A model generated the notes under the pieces. That model was given only the letters and a program-made list of their open reading frames with translations, had not been told where the DNA came from and searched no databases. A stretch of DNA of 6,275 nucleotides from a bacterium (GTDB lineage: Bacteria; UBP14; UBA6098; B30-G16): NCBI GenBank assembly GCA_027064665.1, contig JAMOPH010000387.1:1-6275 (forward strand). The letters run 5' to 3'. Shown here one piece after another: positions 1 to 5,908 of the stretch. Each line of letters starts with the position of its first letter. Within the stretch, counting starts at the first letter, position 1. Position numbers and translations under genes: made by a program.

Positions 1-906
1 AGAAAGCGTTATCCTGCTTCTCCTGTAAATTTGCGCCCGGTAGATGTCGCCCTCGGGCAGGGCGAGGAACGCGAGGTATCTGCCGTCGGGGGAGACTGCG
101 GGCGCGCCCTCGTGGATTTCGGCACTCCGGGTGATTTTGTATCTTTCCCCGCCGGGAACCCAATACCATATCTCCGACGAGTCCACAATGTAGTCGTGGT
201 CAAAGGTGACCTGAACGAAAAGCCCCGGTCCCTGCGGGTCCCAGCAGAAATTCCTGCTGTTGACGAAGGAGAAAAACTGTTCGGTTGCCGGGTCAACCAC
301 ATTTATTCCGTCGGAGGAGACCAGCGCCAGAAGTGTTCCGTCGCGGTTCCAGGCGGGAAGATATCCCATCGCGGGCATAATTTTGCGCCGGGCGCCGTCG
401 GTGAGGCGGACCAGCACGATGTATCCGTCGTCGTCAATGAACGCCGCGCGCCCGTGCACCGAATCCACGGCAATCCATTGAATCGGCGCGCCGATGGGAA
501 TTCGCCGGATTGGCGTTCCGCCGGAGAAAATCACGATATCGCTGTCAACCGGCGCGACGATTTTTTCGCCCCACGGTTGAGGGACGCCCGCGCTGGGCGC
601 GGGGTCGGTCAGATATTGAATTCGCCCAGAGGCGAGGTCGTAAATCGCGGGCACCTGCCCCTCGGGGAAAATCTGCTTGAACAGGATGAATCTTTCCATC
701 CAGAGTGCGGTGTGGCGCCCCCGGGAAAAATGCGGGTCGCCGACAGAATCCAGCGATGTCTGCGAGACGACAAAAAGCCCGGTTCCGCGGTAGTCGCTGG
801 CGATGATGGCGCCATCGGAGAGGACTTGCAGATACCCAAATCCGCTGTCGGCGAAAACCGCCGCGACGGCGAAAAGCAGAAGAATTTTCCTTAATGCCCC
901 CCTCAT
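1..906 (-). CDS. Secreted TolB/PD40-like beta-propeller protein (partial, C-terminus off window)
   Basis: This minus-strand frame is open for 302 codons from ATG at 906-904 to base 1, so the C-terminus is missing. Residues 1-19 form a signal peptide: basic start (R2, R6, K7), hydrophobic LLLFAVAAVF, and a likely cut after A19, so the product is probably periplasmic or surface-exposed. The mature part has propeller-type repeats. The clearest are PAWNRDGTLLALVSSDG near residues 184-200 and SPDGRYLAF at 272-280, with weaker blades such as PWGEKIVAPVDSDIVIF around 111-127. The PAWSPDG-xx-LAF pattern is typical of TolB/WD40-like PD40 blades. The ATG overlaps the stop of the upstream DUF58 gene (ATGA), so the two are probably translationally coupled. 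Only a weak GGAA lies ahead of the start. Its ligand is unknown and no enzymatic motif is visible in the part present. The fold is a reasonable inference; the exact family is not known. Confidence 0.82.
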   Translation of the reverse strand, partial: MRGALRKILLLFAVAAVFADSGFGYLQVLSDGAIIASDYRGTGLFVVSQTSLDSVGDPHFSRGRHTALWMERFILFKQIFPEGQVPAIYDLASGRIQYLTDPAPSAGVPQPWGEKIVAPVDSDIVIFSGGTPIRRIPIGAPIQWIAVDSVHGRAAFIDDDGYIVLVRLTDGARRKIMPAMGYLPAWNRDGTLLALVSSDGINVVDPATEQFFSFVNSRNFCWDPQGPGLFVQVTFDHDYIVDSSEIWYWVPGGERYKITRSAEIHEGAPAVSPDGRYLAFLALPEGDIYRAQIYRRSRITLS

Positions 907-1820
907 CTGAATTTTCCGGCGCGCCGCTTGAAAAATCTATCTATGGCTTTGACATAGTCCTCGTCGGTGCGGACATAGATTGCGTCCACGCCGGCGGAAC
1001 CAAAAAGTTTTTTCTGATTTTCAAACTCCTTTTTGGTTTGGGTTAGAAAGTGGTCAAGGACGCGGTTGTCGGAGGTGTCCACGGGGACAATCTCGCCGGT
1101 TTCGGGATTTTCCAGAAGAATCACGCCAGCCGGCGGAAGCGCATATTCAGCCGGGTCTGCGATGACGATGGGTATCACATCGTGTTTTTTGGCGGCATAC
1201 ACCAGCGGACGCCTGATGCCCGAATCCAGAAAGTCGGAGATGATAAACACTATGGCGCTTCGCTTGAGAACCTTGATGAGATACTCCAGCGCCGCGGAAA
1301 TATCTGTGCGGGAGTGTTTGGGTTCAAACGCCAGAAGTTCACGGATTATGCGCAGAGAATGGAGTTTGCCCTTTTTGGGCGGGATGAATTTCTCCACGGT
1401 GTCGGTGAACATCAAAAGTCCCACAAGGTCGCTGTTTTCAATGGCGGAAAAAGCCAGAAGCGCGGCGATTTCCACGGCGATGTCGCGCTTGAGGGAGTTC
1501 CGCGTTCCGAAAACGGAGGATTTGCTCATATCAGCGCATATCATCACGGTCAGTTCGCGCTCTTCCTCAAATACCTTGACGAATGCCTTTCCCATCCGCG
1601 CGGTGACATTCCAGTCAATGGTGCGGATATCGTCGCCGGGGGCGTATTCGCGCACCTCGGTGAACTCCATCCCGCGCCCGCGGAAAACCGAATGATACTC
1701 CCCCGAAAAAATCTCCTGCACAATTTTGCGCGTGGAGATGTCAATCCTGCGAACCTTTTGCAAAATTTCCCGCAGGCGCTGTTCTTCCCGTTCCTTTTTG
1801 CGCAGACGGAGTAGTTTCAT
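903..1820 (-). CDS. DUF58 family protein with von Willebrand A-type MIDAS motif
   Basis: The 305-residue product has the usual length for the family. The DUF58 signature is unmistakable: FSGEYHSVFRGRGMEF at about 38-53, then REYAPGDDIRTIDWNVTAR at 57-75. A von Willebrand A-like fold follows. The metal site looks complete: D97-x-S99-x-S101, T172 and D196 (in IISDFLD). The first ~18 residues are a highly charged Lys/Arg/Glu extension. No signal peptide or membrane segment is present, so the protein is cytoplasmic. DUF58 proteins usually work with a MoxR-type AAA+ ATPase in metal-dependent complex assembly or maturation, but no moxR is adjacent here; the gene upstream is divergent. The downstream partner is the overlapping secreted propeller gene. 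There is no Shine-Dalgarno before ATG 1820-1818, and a -35/-10 pair ends 7 bases upstream, suggesting a leaderless transcript. An alternative start a few codons inside the charged extension cannot be excluded. Confidence 0.95.
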   Translation of the reverse strand: MKLLRLRKKEREEQRLREILQKVRRIDISTRKIVQEIFSGEYHSVFRGRGMEFTEVREYAPGDDIRTIDWNVTARMGKAFVKVFEEERELTVMICADMSKSSVFGTRNSLKRDIAVEIAALLAFSAIENSDLVGLLMFTDTVEKFIPPKKGKLHSLRIIRELLAFEPKHSRTDISAALEYLIKVLKRSAIVFIISDFLDSGIRRPLVYAAKKHDVIPIVIADPAEYALPPAGVILLENPETGEIVPVDTSDNRVLDHFLTQTKKEFENQKKLFGSAGVDAIYVRTDEDYVKAIDRFFKRRAGKFR

Positions 1821-1827
1821 AGTTTTT

Positions 1828-1855
1828 AATATAGAAACATTTTCCCAAAAATCAA
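1828..1855 (-). promoter_or_regulatory. Candidate sigma70 promoter for the DUF58 gene, predicting a leaderless mRNA
   Basis: Reading the minus strand, TTGATT (1855-1850) and TATATT (1833-1828) are separated by 16 bases. They match the sigma70 consensus at 4/6 and 5/6. Only seven bases (AAAAACT) separate the -10 from the DUF58 ATG. The expected transcription start is therefore at or next to the A of the start codon, which fits the absence of a Shine-Dalgarno. This is inferred from pattern only, in an AT-rich spacer where such matches can arise by chance. Confidence 0.45.
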
Positions 1856-1886
1856 ATCTTTAAAAGTTTTTCGTTGCTTTTCGGGA

Positions 1887-1906
1887 TAACTTATGTAAGT
1901 TAATAT
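1887..1906 (+). promoter_or_regulatory. 16-base palindrome and -10-like box upstream of the 606-aa surface protein
   Basis: TAACTTA (1887-1893), TG, TAAGTTA (1896-1902) form a perfect inverted repeat with 7-base arms and a 2-base centre, the size and symmetry of a dimeric repressor site. A -10-like TAATAT (1901-1906) overlaps its right arm. A transcription start near 1913 would leave a short leader carrying the GGAGG at 1921-1925. No convincing -35 is found 16-18 bases upstream, which would fit a regulated promoter. The element lies in the spacer between divergent genes but is about 30 bases upstream of the DUF58 promoter, so control of the plus-strand gene is more likely. Operator function is inferred. 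Confidence 0.35.
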
Positions 1907-1929
1907 ATGCCTACACAGGGGGAGGAACT

Positions 1930-3750
1930 ATGCGTAGAACGATTGTTTTTGCTTTGATTGTGGGGCAGGTTTTTGCCTCGGCGCCGAGGTTGATAAACTA
2001 TCAGGGCAAAATTACAGATTCAGCGGGAGTGGCGCTTTCAGGCGCTCACGAGATTAGATTTATCCTCTACGGCTCGCCCACGAGCACCGATACTCTCTGG
2101 TATGAGACCCATTCCGGTGTCAGTGTGGTCAAGGGGCTTTTTGATGTGATTCTGGGTTCGGTCAATCCCTTCCCCGATTCGGTGGATTTCTCATCGCAGT
2201 ATTATCTTGAGTTGGTGGTGGATGGAGAGGTTGTTTCGCCGAGGGTTCCTTTAGTGTCGGTGCCGTATGCAATTCGGGCATCGGTTGCGGATTCGGTCGC
2301 CGGTGGTGGAGGTGGAGCCCCCAGCGCCGGGCAGGGGCTTTATTCATCAGGGGATTCCATCCATATCGGCGCCTCTTGGGGAATAGGCATCAGTCCCGAT
2401 TCCATCTGGGTTGACACGACTGTGCTGGACACACGGTATCTTGGCGGCGATGGGCAGTGGATTCGTGATGACGATTCCGCATATATCCGTCCTCTCGCCA
2501 ATCCCGATGTCAAGGTGTTTGATGACACCGCCAGTTATGGGATTTCGCTCCGTGTGAAGGGCGATACTGCGGCGATTCTGGGCAAGCACGGTCCCAACGA
2601 TGCCGGATATTTGGGGGCGTATAGAATTTACCCGGTGGATGCCGGTCCGCTGGATGTCGGCACCAAATATCATTTCCCGGTTTATGGGGTTTCTACCCAA
2701 CAGGGGGCTGCCGTGGCGGGATACAACACTGTGGGCTTCGGAGGACTGTTCACATATCAGGGGACGGCGTCGGGTACCGATGCTATGGCAGGGGTGTATG
2801 GTCTGGATGCCTCGGGGAGCAACTGTGGGGTTGTGGGCGCCACTGATGGTTTTGACTATCAGGCGCCATACGATAGCGCTGTAAACTGCGGAGTTTACGG
2901 TGTTGCCGGCGGCGACCCCGGATTTTATGTCGGCGGCGGCAACGAGGGCGATGTTATGGTTGACCTCACCGGAGACGGAGTTGCCGATGGTTCCTCAAAT
3001 TACCTCACAGTGGCTTTAAGCGCCACTTTTGGAGTTGACGACAAGGCGGGAGTTCTGGGGAAAAATTATTATTTTTCAGGCGATGTTGGGTATCACGGGG
3101 TAGGTGTTATGGGCTGGTCCTATCAGACCAGTCCCTCGGTCAAGGGGGTTGGAGTTTTGGGCGATGGCGGATATTCGGGCGTAGTTGGGCTTGGATATAA
3201 TTACGGCGGATTGTTTGCCGGGCAGATTGTCGGAGGAAAATCCGTTGGGGGGAATGTCGGTTTGCTTGCCACCTCGCCCAAACTTGGAATCTATGCCCGC
3301 CCGCTTAACAAAGAAAATATCGGCGCAGCATATTTCTATGGAAACGAATACAACGAAGCCGGACTTAGAGTGTCTTTGGTCAAAACTGATGAGAACACTG
3401 GCAAAATCCCCATTTTTTCGGCAGATGGAGTTTTTCCCTATGTGGTTGCCGTTGGTGAGGGCAAACTCTCCGGTGGAAGGGCGCAAATCTGGTTTGACGA
3501 AAGTTTCAAAAATTCTGTTGCCGCGCAAATCCCTCCGGTGGTTGTGGTCTCACCTTATGACTCCTGCGAACAGTTGGTCGTGATTCGCAAGGGGAAGGAA
3601 AAATTTGAGGTAAAAGAATTGGGCGGTTCATCAAATGCCCGCTTTGGATGGATTGCTGTTGGAGTGCGTAAGGATTTTGTCTCGCCCAAAATTCCCCAAA
3701 AGATTCTTTCTCCGGATTTTGAAAGGGAACTTTTCCCGCCTTATGAGTAA
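1930..3750 (+). CDS. Exported modular surface protein with GVxG repeats and a beta-rich C-terminal domain
   Basis: The 606-residue protein starts at ATG 1930 with GGAGG four bases upstream. Residues 1-16 or 1-18 are a signal peptide (MRRTIVFALIVGQVFA-SA). Residues 19-122 are a module with NYQGKITD (23-30), KGLFDVILG (68-76), VDGEVVSPR (97-105) and VPYAIRA (111-117). It also begins the next large gene. A Gly-rich linker and a tail-fibre-like stretch follow (AGQGLYSSGD, VLDTRYLGGDGQW). Residues ~250-457 hold many GV[YVLM]G units (GVYGLD, GVVGAT, GVLGKN, GVGVMGW), giving a repetitive beta-structure. D345-L-T-G-D-G-V-A-D353 resembles a calcium-binding loop. Residues ~516-590 (GRAQIWFDESF ... VVVVSPYD ... 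FEVKELGG ... FGWIAVGVRKDF) resemble, from memory, a C-terminal domain common in such surface proteins. There is no transmembrane helix after the signal peptide, no LPxTG and no obvious C-terminal sorting signal. Its role in adhesion or an outer layer is a guess. Confidence 0.88.
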   Translation: MRRTIVFALIVGQVFASAPRLINYQGKITDSAGVALSGAHEIRFILYGSPTSTDTLWYETHSGVSVVKGLFDVILGSVNPFPDSVDFSSQYYLELVVDGEVVSPRVPLVSVPYAIRASVADSVAGGGGGAPSAGQGLYSSGDSIHIGASWGIGISPDSIWVDTTVLDTRYLGGDGQWIRDDDSAYIRPLANPDVKVFDDTASYGISLRVKGDTAAILGKHGPNDAGYLGAYRIYPVDAGPLDVGTKYHFPVYGVSTQQGAAVAGYNTVGFGGLFTYQGTASGTDAMAGVYGLDASGSNCGVVGATDGFDYQAPYDSAVNCGVYGVAGGDPGFYVGGGNEGDVMVDLTGDGVADGSSNYLTVALSATFGVDDKAGVLGKNYYFSGDVGYHGVGVMGWSYQTSPSVKGVGVLGDGGYSGVVGLGYNYGGLFAGQIVGGKSVGGNVGLLATSPKLGIYARPLNKENIGAAYFYGNEYNEAGLRVSLVKTDENTGKIPIFSADGVFPYVVAVGEGKLSGGRAQIWFDESFKNSVAAQIPPVVVVSPYDSCEQLVVIRKGKEKFEVKELGGSSNARFGWIAVGVRKDFVSPKIPQKILSPDFERELFPPYE

Positions 3751-3761
3751 CCGGAGATAAA

Positions 3762-3845
3762 ATGGCAGAGCACGATATCCCAGGGTGGGAGTTTTGGAGT
3801 TCAGTCTGGGCTGGGGTGACTATAGCCGATTTTTTGCTTGACTGA
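3762..3845 (+). CDS. Possible 27-codon small protein between the two surface-protein genes
   Basis: ATG at 3762-3764 opens 27 codons ending in TGA at 3843-3845. It lies 11 bases after the stop of the 606-aa gene. A GGAG at 3753-3756 is spaced five bases from the ATG, which is a well-formed ribosome-binding site. The peptide begins MAEHDIPGWEFW and ends GVTIADFLLD. It has three Trp and is acidic and partly hydrophobic, but too polar for a clear membrane helix. I recognise no family. The spacing and the ribosome-binding site are the only support, and a chance ORF is possible. Its last codons overlap the predicted -35 of the next gene. Confidence 0.3.
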   Translation: MAEHDIPGWEFWSSVWAGVTIADFLLD

Positions 3846-3867
3846 AAAAGTGAATTTGGCATATCTT
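3838..3867 (+). promoter_or_regulatory. Candidate sigma70 promoter of the 495-aa surface-protein gene
   Basis: TTGACT (3838-3843; 5/6 match) and TATCTT (3862-3867; 4/6 match) are 18 bases apart. Transcription would begin near 3874, giving a leader of about 33 bases that contains the strong GAGGAGGGGG just before ATG 3907. It would let the second surface protein be expressed independently of the first. It also argues against the in-frame TTG at 3838 as a start, because that codon lies inside the -35. No experimental support. Confidence 0.5.
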
Positions 3868-3906
3868 CTAAAAAAATTGATCAAAACTGCCGAAGAGGAG
3901 GGGGGT

Positions 3907-5394
3907 ATGAGAGTCTTAAGTGCGCTGCTTGTGTTGGCAGTGGCTGTTGCCACCGTGGCGTTTGCATCGGGGGTACCCAAGATCCTTCAGTATCAGGGGA
4001 AATTGACCGATGCTGAGGGGGTGGCGCTTGACGGCGACCACGACATTGTGTTCAGAATTTACGATGAGCCCACCGGTGGAACCGCGCTCTGGGAGGAGGA
4101 ACACACCTCTTCAACTGGTCACCCTGTCACCATAGTCAATGGGCTTTTTGATGTCACCCTCGGTGAACTCACAGACCTGAACATTGCCTTTGACGACACA
4201 TACTGGATTGAACTTGAGGTGGATGGCGAAGTTCTCTCGCCCCGGGAAATGTTGGTGGCGGTTCCGTATGCTTTCCGTGCCGTTGTGGCGGACACTGCAT
4301 ATGTGGTTGGAAGTGGTGCTGTCCAGACCGATGGCACCTCAATCACCGGCGATGGAACCGAAACAAATCCGCTCTCTGCGGTTCTGGGCAATTCCATAGA
4401 AAGTTCCGAAATTACCGATGGGACAATCACCAACGATGATATCAGCGCTTCCGCCGGCATTGAATGGAACAAACTTGCCACCGGCACCCCCAACAGGCTC
4501 ATTATGACCGACGGCTCTGGAAATCTCACGGTGGTGGGTGCGCCCACGGCGAACTACTATCTCAAATGGGATGGTTCAGACTATGTGTGGTCTGCCACCA
4601 CCGCCGATATGGCGGACCACATCGCCGGGAATGGTCTCACTGGCGGAAACTATAACGGTTCCTCCGATGTGACCTGGTCCGTGGTTGCCGGTCAGGGGAT
4701 TGTTGTGGATGGTTCCGGCGTGAGCGTGAAAGCCGGCAACGGCATCAGCGTTGACGCCTCCGGTGTGAATGTTATTTACGGCAGCAGCGCAAACACCGCC
4801 GTTGAGGGGAACACCACAATCTCAATCAATGCTGGCACCGGACTTTCCGGCGGCGCCACAATTACCCTTGGCGCTGGCGGCTCTGTCACCCTCACCAACA
4901 CCGACCGTGGTTCGTCCCAGAGTATTTTCAAGCAAGTTCAGGATGCCAGCGGCACAACCCAGTTCAACGCTTCCTCCAACAACGATTATATTCAATTCGC
5001 AGGAACCGGCGGAGCGAGTGTGTCCTTTGATGCCACCAATCATCGGGTGATAATTGACGCCTCCAGCGCGGGCGACAACTGGGGTTCTCAGGTCGTTCAG
5101 ACCACCTCAAGGCTGACCGGTGATGGCACAAGTTCCAGCCCTCTTGATATTGCCCAGATGGGGGCGTCTGATGGGCAGGTGCTCAAGTGGAACAGTTCGC
5201 TTGGATGTTGGGAACCCGCTGCAGATAACAACACTACCTACTCCGCCGGTCAGGGGTTGACGCTGTCGGGCACCACCTTCTCCGCCAATGTTGACGGAAT
5301 GACCATTGAAATCGGCTCGGATGGAAAAATTCGCCAGGGCAACGGCGCCGTTAAGGCTTCTTCCACGAACTACAGGTTGTATAGAAACTACTGA
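3907..5394 (+). CDS. Exported tail-fibre-like surface protein with the same N-terminal module as its neighbour
   Basis: The frame is open upstream to a TTG at 3838, but ATG 3907 is chosen: GAGGAGGGGG sits just ahead and the protein then begins with a textbook signal peptide (MRVLSALLVLAVAVATVAFA, cut after A20). The mature protein is ~475 residues of 495. Residues 24-130 repeat the module of the 606-aa protein: QYQGKLTD (28-35), NGLFDVTLG, VDGEVLSPR, VPYAFRA; about half the aligned positions match by eye. The rest is Gly/Ser/Thr/Asn-rich with degenerate repeats: TSITGDGTETNPL (~143-156) and SRLTGDGTSSSPLDI (~404-418), and AGQGIVVDGSGVSV (~256) and AGQGLTLSGTTFS (~447). The combination TGDGTxxxPL, DGQVLKWN and AGQGLTLSGTTF is what I know from phage and phage-like tail fibres. 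The protein ends YRLYRNY with no peptidase S74 chaperone, collagen repeat or sorting signal visible. Probably a secreted or surface fibre or adhesin; a phage receptor-binding role is unlikely given the signal peptide. Confidence 0.88.
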   Translation: MRVLSALLVLAVAVATVAFASGVPKILQYQGKLTDAEGVALDGDHDIVFRIYDEPTGGTALWEEEHTSSTGHPVTIVNGLFDVTLGELTDLNIAFDDTYWIELEVDGEVLSPREMLVAVPYAFRAVVADTAYVVGSGAVQTDGTSITGDGTETNPLSAVLGNSIESSEITDGTITNDDISASAGIEWNKLATGTPNRLIMTDGSGNLTVVGAPTANYYLKWDGSDYVWSATTADMADHIAGNGLTGGNYNGSSDVTWSVVAGQGIVVDGSGVSVKAGNGISVDASGVNVIYGSSANTAVEGNTTISINAGTGLSGGATITLGAGGSVTLTNTDRGSSQSIFKQVQDASGTTQFNASSNNDYIQFAGTGGASVSFDATNHRVIIDASSAGDNWGSQVVQTTSRLTGDGTSSSPLDIAQMGASDGQVLKWNSSLGCWEPAADNNTTYSAGQGLTLSGTTFSANVDGMTIEIGSDGKIRQGNGAVKASSTNYRLYRNY

Positions 5395-5406
5395 TGCCTG
5401 TTAAAT

Positions 5407-5472
5407 ACAGCCGCCCCCGTTCAGTATTTTAGATGGTTTCTGAAAAGACCATCGGTTGGGGCGGCTGTTTTT
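5407..5472 (+). terminator. Rho-independent terminator with a branched hairpin
   Basis: ACAGCCGCCCC (5407-5417) pairs perfectly over 11 bases with GGGGCGGCTGT (5458-5468), followed by a run of five T (5468-5472). Inside the 40-base apical region a second stem, GATGGT (5432-5437) with ACCATC (5448-5453), can form. It begins 12 bases after the stop of the 495-aa gene and separates it from the convergent YbjQ-like gene. On the minus strand the stem is followed by only ATTTAA, so termination in that direction would be weaker. Confidence 0.9.
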
Positions 5473-5488
5473 GCTATTGACAAAAATT

Positions 5489-5758
5489 TTATTCCGCCAC
5501 CACAGCGGTGCCGTAGGCTAAGAGTTCTGCCGCGCCCTGCATAACGAACGAGGTCGCAAAGCGGACGCCCACCACAGCATTGGCGCCCAGCGCTCTGGCT
5601 TCCGCAAGCATCCTGTCAAGCGCCTGCTCGCGGACTTCCGCCATCATCTTGGTGTAGTCTATCACCTTGCCGCCCACAAAACTGAATGCGACCTCATACG
5701 CCCAGTGTTTGTTCGCCTCAACTAACTCGCGGAACTTCTGGATGTCTCGGCTTTTCAT
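5489..5758 (-). CDS. Short YbjQ/UPF0145-family protein (putative heavy-metal-binding domain)
   Basis: The product is 89 residues, shorter than the ~105 usual for YbjQ. The C-terminal two-thirds carries the family pattern: FVGGKVIDYTKMMAEVREQ (27-45), then ARALGANAVVGVRF (54-67) and a final strand with GTAVV (83-87). The usual N-terminal ~35 residues (the TTT-x-x-x-EG-x-x-I-x-EYLG-type start) are replaced by an unrelated helical segment, MKSRDIQKFRELVEANKHWAYEV. The start is supported by AGAGGG six bases upstream of ATG 5758-5756, and an in-frame stop at 5803-5801 rules out a long extension. No Cys is present and the only His is in the atypical N-terminal segment, so 'heavy-metal-binding' is only the family label. 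YbjQ proteins form oligomeric beta-rings, but their function is poorly known. The gene is convergent with the surface-protein block and divergent from the sigma-factor gene. Confidence 0.85.
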   Translation of the reverse strand: MKSRDIQKFRELVEANKHWAYEVAFSFVGGKVIDYTKMMAEVREQALDRMLAEARALGANAVVGVRFATSFVMQGAAELLAYGTAVVAE

Positions 5759-5777
5759 ACAGTTCCCTCTCCCGATT

Positions 5778-5808
5778 ATTATACCAAATTTCCCGCGGTT
5801 TTATTCAA
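5778..5808 (-). promoter_or_regulatory. Candidate promoter of the YbjQ-like gene with a perfect extended -10
   Basis: On the minus strand TGGTATAAT contains a perfect TATAAT (5783-5778) preceded by the TGn of an extended -10. A TTGAAT (5808-5803) lies 19 bases upstream, longer than optimal but tolerated with an extended -10. The start would be near 5771, leaving a leader of about a dozen bases that includes the AGAGGG ribosome-binding site. Confidence 0.55.
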
Positions 5809-5830
5809 ATTTTTTGCGGTTTTTGAAATT
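5795..5830. repeat. Imperfect direct repeat in the YbjQ/sigma-factor spacer
   Basis: GCGGTTTTATTCAAATT (5795-5811) and GCGGTTTTTGAAATT (5816-5830) are two imperfect copies, 21 bases apart start to start (two helical turns). They overlap the upstream part of the YbjQ-like promoter and lie ~80-110 bases before the sigma-factor start. They could bind a regulator twice on one face of the helix, or simply reflect low-complexity AT-rich sequence. Confidence 0.25.
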
Positions 5831-5908
5831 GTGGGTGAAAGGTTATCTTTCGGCAGGGATTTTTTCAAAAAAGTTGTAAACCATCTCGCATTTGGGGCGT
5901 CTATTATT

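Noticed and set aside
31..894. Plus-strand ORF of 287 codons at the left end
   Set aside because: It lies wholly opposite the secreted propeller gene, which has a signal peptide, repeated blade motifs and coupling to DUF58. The plus-strand translation has none of these and no known pattern.
1033..1814. Two plus-strand ORFs of 220 and 254 codons
   Set aside because: Both are antisense shadows of the clearly recognised DUF58 gene.
3809..3835. Possible terminator after the 606-aa gene (GGCT ... AGCC followed by six T)
   Set aside because: The stem is only 4-5 base pairs with a loop of 9-11, too weak to call. The TCCCA-GGG-TGGGA hairpin at 3778-3790 is equally weak and has only a short T run.
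3838..3906. Upstream in-frame extension (23 codons from TTG) of the 495-aa protein
   Set aside because: It has no ribosome-binding site, would bury the signal peptide, and its start codon lies inside the predicted -35 box.
1930..5394. Prophage or tailocin remnant
   Set aside because: Although the fibre-like repeats recall tail fibres, both proteins have signal peptides and there is no baseplate, tail, lysis or integrase gene in the window.
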